From an actinobacterium acMicro-4 (lineage in GTDB: Bacteria > Actinomycetota > Actinomycetes > Actinomycetales > Microbacteriaceae): a DNA stretch of 64,000 bases. Each line of letters opens with the position of its first letter. Position 1 is the first letter of the stretch. Where the stretch lies: the NCBI GenBank assembly GCA_000754445.1, contig JNSD01000002.1, forward strand, positions 143,210 to 207,209, in the 5' to 3' direction. This document shows positions 40,333 to 48,389 of the stretch, one piece after another. Below the pieces are notes generated by a model. The model saw only the letters and a program-made list of their open reading frames with translations, made no database searches and was not told where the DNA came from. The position numbers and the translations under genes were made by a program.

Positions 40333-40962
40333 CTAGCGGGCCGCGTAGTACTCGACGACCAGCTGCACTTCACACGTCACGGGGACCTCTGCACGCTTGG
40401 GACGGCGAACCAAAACGGTTTGCAACTTGTCCAACTCGACAGCAATGTAGGAAGGGGTAGGAGGCAACACATCCACGTGACCTCCAGCCGCCGCAACCTG
40501 GAAGGGCTCCATTTCTTCGCTGCGGGGTTTGACGTGAATCATCTGGCCCGGCTTCAACCGGAACGATGGACGATCAACTAATTCACCGTTGACCAAAATG
40601 TGACGGTGCACCACCATCTGGCGGGCTTGGGCCATGGTGCGAGCAAATCCTGAGCGCAAGACGAGCGCATCAAGGCGCATCTCGAGCAACTCGACGAGGT
40701 TCTCACCGGTGAGGCCCTGGCTCTTGCGCGCCTCTTCGAAGACGCGGCGTAGCTGTGCTTCGCGGATGCCGTATTGGGCCCTCAGGCGCTGCTTCTCCCG
40801 AAGACGCACTGCGTAGTCGCTGTCGGTCTTGCGCTTGGTGCGGCCGTGCTCACCCGGAGCGTAGGGGCGCTTCTCTAAGTATTTTGCTGCCTTGGGTGTG
40901 AGGGGAATCCCCAGCGCCCGGGACAGTCTGGTCTTGCTTCTGGTGCGTGAACGAGTTGACAC
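40333..40962 (-). CDS. rpsD: Ribosomal protein S4, zinc-free form
   Basis: S4 is a primary binder of 16S rRNA in 30S assembly. The 209-residue protein begins STRSRTRSKTRLSRALGIP and lacks the four-cysteine zinc motif of the C+ form. The S4 RNA-binding domain is at about 95-160 (MRLDALVLRSGFA, VNGELVDRPSF) and the protein ends in VTCEVQLVVEYYAAR. This is the form usual in Microbacteriaceae. It starts with GTG, with an AGGAGA site upstream, and is alone between a 158-base leader and a strong terminator. Confidence 0.98.
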   Translation of the reverse strand: MSTRSRTRSKTRLSRALGIPLTPKAAKYLEKRPYAPGEHGRTKRKTDSDYAVRLREKQRLRAQYGIREAQLRRVFEEARKSQGLTGENLVELLEMRLDALVLRSGFARTMAQARQMVVHRHILVNGELVDRPSFRLKPGQMIHVKPRSEEMEPFQVAAAGGHVDVLPPTPSYIAVELDKLQTVLVRRPKRAEVPVTCEVQLVVEYYAAR

Positions 40963-41083
40963 GAAAAATTTCTCCTAGATACGTGGTTGGCGCTAGACGC
41001 CTGAGACATAACAAGTGAGGGAATTGGCAGGCGGGCAGCGGCTACAGCGTGCCCTTCGCAGATCAGTAACACGCAGCCGCACG

Positions 41084-41110
41084 GTTATCTGGTCTGTGAC
41101 CAGCGATAAC
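41084..41110. repeat. Bulged inverted repeat between rarA and rpsD
   Basis: CTGGTC/GACCAG (six pairs around TGT) is extended by GTTAT/ATAAC after a two-base bulge, making an 11-pair dyad. It lies 10 bases after the rarA stop and about 120 bases before rpsD. There is no following U-run, so it could be an imperfect rarA terminator, an operator for rpsD or an RNA structure in the rpsD leader. The remainder of 40963-41120 shows no gene. Confidence 0.5.
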
Positions 41111-41120
41111 GCTAGCACAC

Positions 41121-42420
41121 CTAGCCCTCGTTGCTCGATTCAGGTGTGACGCCATCGAGAATGGCACGGATTGCCGCCTGACGCTTAGCCAACTCTCCCT
41201 CGAAGCCCCGGGAACCCGGTCGATAGAACTGAGTTCCCTGGACAGCGTCTGGGGCGTAACTTTGGGCAACTATGCCTGCCTGCACGTCGTGGGGATAGAT
41301 ATAGCCGCGGCCATGGCCCAATCGATCTGCACCGGCGTAGTGGCTGTCACGAAGATGCGCGGGCACCTCGCCAAGGAGACCCGCCCTAATGCTCGACTGG
41401 GCGTCATTGATTGCTACATAGGCACTGTTCGACTTCGGCGCTAAAGCAAGATAGATGGTGGCTTGGGCGAGGGGCAGCGTCAACGGCAATCGACAGCGCA
41501 GTCGGGTCAGCAAGCCCAATATCCTCAGAGGCCAAGATAATCAAGCGCCTGCCAATAAATCGGGGGTCCTCCCCCGCTTCAATCATCCGAGCGAGATAGT
41601 GCAGAGCAGCATCCGCGTCGCTTCCTCGGACTGATTTGATGAACGCGCTAATCACGTCATAGTGAGCATCGCCGTCGCGGTCATAGCGGACCATGGCGCG
41701 ATCGACAGCCTGCGACACGTGCTCAGCGCTGATGCGCCTGGAATCGAGGGAGCCTGATGCCACCATCGCAGCCGCTTCGAGCGAGCCAAGTGCCTTCCTG
41801 GCATCACCCCCGGAGAGCCTCACCAGGAGCTCAATCGCTTCTGGTTCAACCTCAAAGCCTCCGGCTAGCCCCTGGGGGTGTGCCAGTGCCCGAGCGAGCA
41901 CACCCTCAATGTCGTGGGGCTCCAATACAGAGAGCGTGACCACAATCGAGCGACTCAAGAGGGGAGAAATAACGGAAAACGAGGGGTTCTCCGTGGTCGC
42001 CGCCACCAGCACGACAACACCGTTTTCAACACCGGGGAGCAGCGCATCCTGCTGGGCTTTCGAAAAACGATGGATTTCATCAAGGAACAGCACCGGAGCA
42101 ACACCGCTGGTATCGCCAATGACGCGTGCGTTGGCGAGCACGTCACGCACATCTTTGACTCCGGCGGTCACGGCGGAGAGTTCGACGAACTCTCGGCCAG
42201 ACGACCGCGCAATGACCGTGGCAATCGTTGTCTTACCCGTTCCAGGGGGCCCCCACAGAATCACGGAACTGACAGACCCGCGGTGCCCCGGATCGGCGAG
42301 GGCCCTGAGCGGACCCCCAGGAACGAGAGCTCGGTCTTGGCCAATGACGTCATCGAGGGTCTGAGGGCGCAAGGCAACCGCGAGTGGCAGCGGCGCCTTC
42401 CACAAACTCTCCTGGACCAT
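41121..42420 (-). pseudogene. rarA: Replication-associated recombination protein A, frame disrupted
   Basis: RarA (MgsA) is a clamp-loader-like AAA+ ATPase acting at stalled forks. The first frame (42420 to about 41473) carries Walker [13 protein letters not shown], Walker B FLDEIHRF and the sensor ATTENPSF up to AVDAA. The C-terminal part ([39 protein letters not shown]) is in another frame, shifted by +1 near 41472. About 14 residues normally found at the junction (a segment like MIGxPEAR) are missing as well, so it looks like a deletion of roughly 40 bases rather than one miscalled base. The N-terminal ATPase may still be made, ending with a foreign tail at 41404. A sequencing or assembly fault cannot be excluded. 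Confidence 0.82.
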
Positions 42421-42499
42421 AGAGCAATGCTAGTCAAGGGGGTACACATGGCCATCTAGGATGGTTATGTGTGGAATCGATTCATCTGAGGGAGTCCGT

Positions 42500-43216
42500 G
42501 TGGTCAGCGAAAACCGTGTAAAACGTGAGCAACTTCGCGTCTTTCAAGCCCGGCAGGTGCTCCAGGCTTCTAAGAAGAAGAGGTTGCGCACAGACCAGTG
42601 GCTCTCGTTGGGAGGCGCGCTGGTTGCCGTGACGCTCTCGGCCCTGGCACTCGTGGGCTACGTAACCTTCGGACCTGGTGCGCCTGCGAAGGCTCCAGCC
42701 CTTGAGTTGAGCGAAAACCGGGAGTGGACTGGCGAGATTCTGTTTGGCGAGGTGGAGGTGGGCATCACCCTGGATGGGGTCAACGCTCCGCAAGCCACCG
42801 CAAACTTTGTTGATCTCGCTACCAAGGGCTTCTACGATGGCGTGAGTTGCCACAGCCTCAGCGTCGAGGTGGTCTTTGTGATGCAGTGCGGGGACCCCAC
42901 CGGCACGGGGACGGGTGGTCCGGACTACCGCTTTGGGCCAATCGAGAACGCCCCCGTCACGCAGCGATACCCGGCGGGAACCATAGCCATGTCGAGGATC
43001 GGCAACGATGCAGAGAGCCAGGGCAGCCAGTTCTTCGTTGTATACGAAGACAGCGTGATTCCCAATGACGCCGTCGGCGGCTACACGGTTCTTGGCCAAA
43101 TCACCTCGGGCTTGGCGGAGTTTGTAGCGGCCTATGCCACCCCTGGCACCATCGACGAGGTTCCCAATGGCGCCCCCGCAGTGGCTCCGGATATCAGAAG
43201 CATCACAATCCGATAA
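42500..43216 (+). CDS. Membrane-anchored cyclophilin with altered active site
   Basis: The first plus-strand gene codes for a 238-residue protein: a basic cytoplasmic N-terminus, one transmembrane helix (about residues 36-57, SLGGALVAVTLSALALVGYV) and an extracytoplasmic cyclophilin domain with FVDLATKGFYDG, QCGDPTGTGTGG and QGSQFFVVY. The arginine of the family FHR/CHR motif is Ser here (CHS, 42848-42856), a one-base difference from an Arg codon. Since this Arg is catalytic in cyclophilins, isomerase activity may be weak or absent. I chose the GTG at 42500 because GAGGGAG lies upstream; a longer start at 42461 is possible. Confidence 0.88.
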   Translation: MVSENRVKREQLRVFQARQVLQASKKKRLRTDQWLSLGGALVAVTLSALALVGYVTFGPGAPAKAPALELSENREWTGEILFGEVEVGITLDGVNAPQATANFVDLATKGFYDGVSCHSLSVEVVFVMQCGDPTGTGTGGPDYRFGPIENAPVTQRYPAGTIAMSRIGNDAESQGSQFFVVYEDSVIPNDAVGGYTVLGQITSGLAEFVAAYATPGTIDEVPNGAPAVAPDIRSITIR

Positions 43217-43297
43217 GTCTTCGGATTAAGGCCTCTGTGCGCCTAAACGGTGGAGTAGGCTGAGCGCCGGCTAGTTCCCCACCCGCATAGAGGAGCC

Positions 43298-44512
43298 ATG
43301 GCAACAAGCGCTGACTCTTTTGGTCGTGTTGATGACGACGGCACCGTCTCTGTTCGCGAAGGTGATGTGTGGCGTGCCGTCGGAAGTTTTCCAGATGGCA
43401 CCCCAGATGAAGCCCTCGCGTATTTCACGCGGAAGTTCGATGACCTCGAGGCGACCGTCTCGCTGGCAGAACAGCGGGTCAAAGCTGGTGCTGCCGCACG
43501 CGATATCACGAAGCAACTGAACCGGCTCGACAAGGACCTACTGGAGCCCTCGGCTGTGGGCGACATCGTTGCCCTGCGCCAGCGAGTCCACGCTCTGCGG
43601 GAAAAGCTTCCGACGCTCGAGGCCAAACAGGACGAGGCTAACCAGGCGGCGGTGGCTGAGGCCCTGGCCCATCGCGAAAAGATTGTTGCCGACATGGAGG
43701 CCATCGCTGGGCAGGATCCCAGCAAAATTCGTTGGAAACAAGCCACTACCACGATGACCGAGCTTTTTGACGCGTGGCAGACCCACCAGCAGTCCGGACC
43801 CCGTGTCCCAAAGAAGACTGCCGATGAACTGTGGGGAAGGTTCCGCAGTGCCCGCAACACTCTGGAAAAGGCGCGCCGGGCCTATTTCCAGGACCTCGAC
43901 AAGGTCTCTAAAGAAGCCAAAACCATCAAGAAGGATTTGATTACAGCGGCGGAAGCTCTCCTGGAGAAGGGTTCCGCCGCCATTCCCGCCTACCGAAGCC
44001 TTCTGGCCCGGTGGAAAGAGGCTCCTCGGGCATCAAAATCTGTGGAAGACGGCTTGTGGGCCCAGTTCAAGAAAGCCGGTGACGCGCTCTACGGCGCGAA
44101 AGCCGCAGAAGTCAAGCGCGATGACGAAACGAACTCCGTCAACGCCGAGAGCAAGAAGGCTCTCCTCGCGGAGTTCGCGGACATTCTCACGCTGACCGAC
44201 CGTAACCAGGCAAGCCAGCGCCTGCGCATTTTTCAAACCCGGTTCGCCGCTCTTGGCCCCGTTCCCAAGAAGCTCCTCCGCGCGATTGACGACCAGGTCA
44301 AAAAGCTCGAGACACACGTTAAGTCTCTAGAGCAAGAGTTCTGGACAAAGAACGACCCCGAAAAGAAGGCCAGAAGCGAGTCGATGACCGGGCAGCTCAC
44401 TGCGGCCATCGCCGAACTGGAGGACAAACTTCGGGATGCGAGTGGCTCTAACACCTCAGATCTTGAGGCCGAGCTTGCCGCCAAAAAAGCGTGGCTAGAA
44501 GTTCTCCTCTAG
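43298..44512 (+). CDS. DUF349 coiled-coil protein
   Basis: A 404-residue, highly charged, helix-rich protein with repeated DUF349 units (for example DELWGRFRSARNTLEKARRA and DGLWAQFKKAGDALYGAKA). The N-terminal 70 residues form a small beta-like part. No catalytic motif or membrane segment is visible. The family is widespread in actinobacteria near rel and ppi genes; its function is not established. AGAGGAG lies three bases before the ATG. Confidence 0.9.
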   Translation: MATSADSFGRVDDDGTVSVREGDVWRAVGSFPDGTPDEALAYFTRKFDDLEATVSLAEQRVKAGAAARDITKQLNRLDKDLLEPSAVGDIVALRQRVHALREKLPTLEAKQDEANQAAVAEALAHREKIVADMEAIAGQDPSKIRWKQATTTMTELFDAWQTHQQSGPRVPKKTADELWGRFRSARNTLEKARRAYFQDLDKVSKEAKTIKKDLITAAEALLEKGSAAIPAYRSLLARWKEAPRASKSVEDGLWAQFKKAGDALYGAKAAEVKRDDETNSVNAESKKALLAEFADILTLTDRNQASQRLRIFQTRFAALGPVPKKLLRAIDDQVKKLETHVKSLEQEFWTKNDPEKKARSESMTGQLTAAIAELEDKLRDASGSNTSDLEAELAAKKAWLEVLL

Positions 44513-44533
44513 CGCCACTTCTCCACAGGGTGT

Positions 44534-44550
44534 TCCGGGCTATACCCGGA
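44534..44550. repeat. Perfect inverted repeat after the DUF349 gene
   Basis: TCCGGG-CTATA-CCCGGA is a perfect six-base stem with a five-base loop, 22 bases past the DUF349 stop and 28 before the next start. It may be a weak terminator or an operator; the loop TATA could also be part of a promoter. Confidence 0.5.
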
Positions 44551-44577
44551 GCGCCGCGCACGCCTCATGATGGCGCC

Positions 44578-45105
44578 ATGGCCTCACTGAGCGAACACTA
44601 TGCACTCCGCGCCGGAACGGCGATCCGAATTGGCTCGCTGGTGTGGCCGCGACCGTATTTCCCCACCCTGCACGAACGCGCATCGCTCATCGCGCAAGTT
44701 CTTCCCGTGTGGGCGATAGCAAGTGGACGGACTGCCGGCTGGGTGTGGACGGGTATGGGGCAACCAGAAGCCTGGAGTGTCCTCAGGCCGGCACAGCCAG
44801 CACCCTCAGCGCTGGAGCGCATGGAGTGGGGAGCCAGGACACACAATCCCATCCATCACCCCGTTCAGACAATCCAGGGGCTCAGACTCGTCACACCAGA
44901 GGCGACAGCTGTTGACATTCTCCTTCACGACAGTTGCCCCGACGTCGCCGGGGCTCAGGTAGTCATGTTGAGTAGTTCCACCACCTCGTCCCTGAGAGAG
45001 CGGTGTCACGAGAGACGAATGACCAAGCGGCAACGGCGCCATCTCGAGAGTCTCCTCAGCGCCGTTGATACGCTCCGGGAGTGCTATCCCGACATCACCC
45101 GATAG
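44578..45105 (+). CDS. Unrecognised protein, possibly related to AbiEi-like antitoxins
   Basis: I do not firmly recognise this gene. From the ATG at 44578 it codes for 175 residues with a tryptophan-rich middle (VWPRPYFP, VWAIASGRTAGWVWTGMG, EAWSVLRP), a central LRLVTPEATAVDILLHD stretch and a basic C-terminal helix (CHERRMTKRQRRHLESLL). The GRTAxWVW and TPxxTAxDL-type segments recall AbiEi-like or DUF559-neighbour proteins of Microbacteriaceae, but no toxin partner is adjacent. The frame is open upstream to 44491 inside DUF349. No good ribosome-binding site precedes 44578. Its 3' end overlaps the end of rel on the other strand by 22 bases. Confidence 0.6.
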   Translation: MASLSEHYALRAGTAIRIGSLVWPRPYFPTLHERASLIAQVLPVWAIASGRTAGWVWTGMGQPEAWSVLRPAQPAPSALERMEWGARTHNPIHHPVQTIQGLRLVTPEATAVDILLHDSCPDVAGAQVVMLSSSTTSSLRERCHERRMTKRQRRHLESLLSAVDTLRECYPDITR

Positions 45106-47333
45106 ACGTCATAGACCGCGTCAATACGCCTCACAGCATTCAGCACACGATCAAGGTGGGTCACATCCCCCATCTCGAAGACAAAGCGCGAGAGTGCCAG
45201 ATGATTATCAGAGGTGTTGACCGTCGCCGAGAGGATATTCACGTGGTGTTCAGAGAGCACCCGCGTCACATCGGAGAGCAGGCCGGGACGGTCTAGGGCC
45301 TCGATCTGAATATGGACGAGGAATACGCTGCCCTTGGTCGGTGCCCACTCAACCTCAATCATACGGTCGGGACTGCCCTTCAGAGATTCGATATTCGTGC
45401 AGTCGCCACGGTGAACAGAGACACCGGTGCCCCGGGTGACAAAACCCACAATGGTGTCACCGGGGACGGGAGTGCAGCACCGAGCAAGCTTGACCAGGAT
45501 GTCCGGAGCACCGCGGACGAGAACGCCCGACTGGCTGACACGGGCTGGGATTCTGCCCCTCGCGGGCCCCGAGAAGACGTCATCATCGCCATCCTGGTCA
45601 GAGTGAACGACACCGACAACCTTTTCAATGACCGACTGGGTGGAAACGTGCCCCTCCCCCACGGCCGCATAAAGTTCTTCCACATCGCGAAACTTCAATG
45701 CAGCGGCAACGCTCGCCACAGACTCCTGGTTCATAAGCTTCTGGAGGGGAAGGTTCTGCTTGCGCATCGCGCGAGCAATAGCGTCCTTGCCCTGTTCAAT
45801 GGCCTCCTCGCGGCGTTCCTTGGTGAACCACTGGCGGATCTTGCTCCTGGCCCGCTGGGACGTCACGAAGTTCATCCAGTCTTGGCTGGGCGCTGCGTCT
45901 GGGCTCTTTGAGGTGAAAATTTCGACGGAGTCACCGCTCGCGAGAGGAGTGTCGAGGGGAACAAGGCGCTGGTTCACTTTGGCACCCATGGTGCGATGGC
46001 CCACCTCGGTGTGGACCGCGTAGGCAAAGTCCACGGGCGTGGCTCCCGCGGGCAAGCCAATGACTTTCCCTTGGGGGGTAAACACGTAGACCTCTTTGGC
46101 GCCGATTTCATAGCGCAGGGTCTCCAAGAACTCTGTCGGATCCGTGGTCTCGGCCTGCCAGTCCGAAAGGTGAGCAAGCCAGGCCATGTCTGTCTCGTGG
46201 GCAAAAGCATCTTTGTCCTTGCCCGCGGCGGTTCGCTCCTTGTATTTCCAGTGCGCAGCAACGCCGAATTCAGCTCGCTGGTGCATCTCGACCGTGCGGA
46301 TTTGAATCTCTACCGGACGGCCCTCCGGCCCAAAAACCGTGGTGTGGAGCGACTGATAGAGATTGAACTTGGGGGTGGCAATGTAGTCCTTGAAACGTCC
46401 TGGCATGGGATTCCATCTCGCGTGGACTGCCCCGAGGACCGCGTAACAATCTCGAATCGAGGAGACCAAGATTCTGATCCCGGTGAGATCGTGGATGTCG
46501 TTGAAATCACGACCTCGGTTGACCATTTTTTGGTAGATGGAATAGAACTGCTTGGGCCGACCACTGACATCTGCCTTGATCTTGGCCTGCCGCAAATCCT
46601 CGTTGACAGCATCGATGACGCGTTCCACGTAGGCGTCACGCTCGGGCGAGCGGTTCTTGACCAGTGACTCGAGCTCCACATAAATCTTTGGATGCAACAC
46701 AGCGAAGGCCAGGTCCTCAAGCTCCCACTTGACACTCTGGATTCCCAATCGGTGAGCCAGAGGAGCGTAGATGTCGAGAGTTTCCTGGGCCTTTCGGGCC
46801 GCAGACTCCGGGCTCACAAACCCCCAGGTCCGCGCGTTGTGCAAACGATCGGCGAGCTTAACCAGGAGAACTCGGATGTCCTTGGACATCGCAACAATCA
46901 TCTTGCGAACGGTTTCGGCTTGCGCGTGGTCTCCGTACTTGACCTTGTCGAGCTTGGTGACACCATCGACGAGCATGGCGATCTCTTCGCCAAAGTCTTT
47001 GCGAAGCTGATCTAGTGAGTAGTCAGTGTCCTCTACGGTGTCGTGCAGGAGAGCGGCAACGATAGTGACGGGCCCGATTCCTAAATCTGCCAGTATTTGA
47101 GATACCGCTAGAGGGTGCGTGATGTAGGGCTCGCCACTCTGGCGAGTCTGGCCCTCATGAAATTTTTCGGCAACTTTGTAGGCCCGCTCGATCAGACCGG
47201 TATCGGACTTGGGGTGGTTCTTGCGAACTCGTCGAACCAGGGCATCGAGACCCTGAGTGGCCGACGACTTGGAAAACAGTCGTGGCAGGAGCGACCTCAG
47301 GCTTGAGGGCGCGGGTGTCTGAAGCTCAGTCAC
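45084..47333 (-). CDS. rel: Bifunctional (p)ppGpp synthetase/hydrolase
   Basis: Rel makes and degrades the stringent-response alarmone. The 749-residue protein has the hydrolase HD domain with ALLHDTVEDTDY, the synthetase domain with RFKDYIATPKFNLYQSLHTT (RxKD loop of bifunctional enzymes) and EFGVAAHWKYKE. These are followed by TGS (VYVFTPQGKVIGLPAGATP), a zinc-finger-like CCTPVPGD region and an ACT domain at the C-terminus. Both activities look intact. It is 60 bases downstream of secF; the apt gene often found between them is absent. Confidence 0.97.
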   Translation of the reverse strand: MTELQTPAPSSLRSLLPRLFSKSSATQGLDALVRRVRKNHPKSDTGLIERAYKVAEKFHEGQTRQSGEPYITHPLAVSQILADLGIGPVTIVAALLHDTVEDTDYSLDQLRKDFGEEIAMLVDGVTKLDKVKYGDHAQAETVRKMIVAMSKDIRVLLVKLADRLHNARTWGFVSPESAARKAQETLDIYAPLAHRLGIQSVKWELEDLAFAVLHPKIYVELESLVKNRSPERDAYVERVIDAVNEDLRQAKIKADVSGRPKQFYSIYQKMVNRGRDFNDIHDLTGIRILVSSIRDCYAVLGAVHARWNPMPGRFKDYIATPKFNLYQSLHTTVFGPEGRPVEIQIRTVEMHQRAEFGVAAHWKYKERTAAGKDKDAFAHETDMAWLAHLSDWQAETTDPTEFLETLRYEIGAKEVYVFTPQGKVIGLPAGATPVDFAYAVHTEVGHRTMGAKVNQRLVPLDTPLASGDSVEIFTSKSPDAAPSQDWMNFVTSQRARSKIRQWFTKERREEAIEQGKDAIARAMRKQNLPLQKLMNQESVASVAAALKFRDVEELYAAVGEGHVSTQSVIEKVVGVVHSDQDGDDDVFSGPARGRIPARVSQSGVLVRGAPDILVKLARCCTPVPGDTIVGFVTRGTGVSVHRGDCTNIESLKGSPDRMIEVEWAPTKGSVFLVHIQIEALDRPGLLSDVTRVLSEHHVNILSATVNTSDNHLALSRFVFEMGDVTHLDRVLNAVRRIDAVYDVYRVMSG

Positions 47334-47393
47334 CGGGAACCCCCTCTCGCAGTGCCTTCAGTCTAGGAGGAGGGAATCCTCAGTAGGTGAGTG

Positions 47394-48389
47394 TTAGCGA
47401 ACCGCTCCTGTTGCGGGCCTGGGAGCCTTCACCTTGGTGCCCTGCTTGAGGTGCTCTGGTTCGTTCTCACGAAGGTGCACATACAGCGGGGCGGCGATAA
47501 ACACACTCGAATAGGTCCCGGCAATCATGCCCACAAACAGTGCAATCGCAATGTCACGCAGAGTTCCAGCACCCAGCAGAACTGAGCCAATGAAAAGAAT
47601 GGAACCCACGGGAAGCACAGCGACGACCGAGGTGTTGATGGAGCGCACCAGGGTCTGGTTCACCGCAAGATTGACTGATTCGGCGAACGTCCGCCGGCTT
47701 TCTTCGCCATCCTGCTGAGTGTTCTCGCGCACCTTGTCGAAGACCACCACGGTGTCATAGAGGGAGTACCCAAGAATCGTGAGAAGACCAATCACGGCCG
47801 CTGGAGTAATTTCGAAACCGAGAACGCCGTAGATACCGGCGGTGATGACGAGGTCGTGCGCAAGGGCAACAAGGGCCGCAAGCGACATCTTCCAGGTTCG
47901 GAAATACAGCGCCATCACAATCGACACGAGAACCAAAAACACACCCAGCCCGATAAGGGCTTGGCGAGTGATGTCCTGGCCCCATGTGGCGCCGACAAAC
48001 GAAGCGGTAACCTGCTCGACGGACACGTCATACGCCTCGGCGAGGTCAGTCCGGAGTCCTGTGGTTTCCGCATCGGTCAGTTGCTCTGTCTGGACCCGAA
48101 TTGAGTCACCGCCCACAATCGACACCCTCGGGTTTGAGGTCTGGCCGACTAGCTCATTGACCGTGTCGACTGCGACCTGCTCCGAGAGTACCGGCGGCTG
48201 GGACACGCGGAACTCGGAGCCACCGCGGAATTCGATGCCGAAGCTAAAGCCACCACGCAGAATGGTGAGAGCAATTGCAAGAGCCACCACAGCTCCGCCG
48301 ATCAGGTACCAGCGGACGCGATTGCCAACAAAGTCAAAGGATTTCTCCCCCGTGTAGAGGGCGTTACCGAACTGTGTGAGACGGGACAT
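47394..48389 (-). CDS. secF: Protein translocase subunit SecF
   Basis: SecF with SecD uses the proton gradient to aid late steps of Sec export. The 331-residue protein has six membrane segments and a periplasmic P1 domain, with the family GIEFRGGSEFRVS near residue 40 and YSLYDTVVVFDKVRENT in the membrane domain. It overlaps secD as TAATG. A short cytoplasmic tail follows LYVHLRE. Confidence 0.97.
   Translation of the reverse strand: MSRLTQFGNALYTGEKSFDFVGNRVRWYLIGGAVVALAIALTILRGGFSFGIEFRGGSEFRVSQPPVLSEQVAVDTVNELVGQTSNPRVSIVGGDSIRVQTEQLTDAETTGLRTDLAEAYDVSVEQVTASFVGATWGQDITRQALIGLGVFLVLVSIVMALYFRTWKMSLAALVALAHDLVITAGIYGVLGFEITPAAVIGLLTILGYSLYDTVVVFDKVRENTQQDGEESRRTFAESVNLAVNQTLVRSINTSVVAVLPVGSILFIGSVLLGAGTLRDIAIALFVGMIAGTYSSVFIAAPLYVHLRENEPEHLKQGTKVKAPRPATGAVR

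Noticed and set aside
41404..41519. Programmed frameshift in rarA
   Set aside because: The joined product would still miss about 14 conserved residues, and no slippery sequence with a stimulatory structure is evident.
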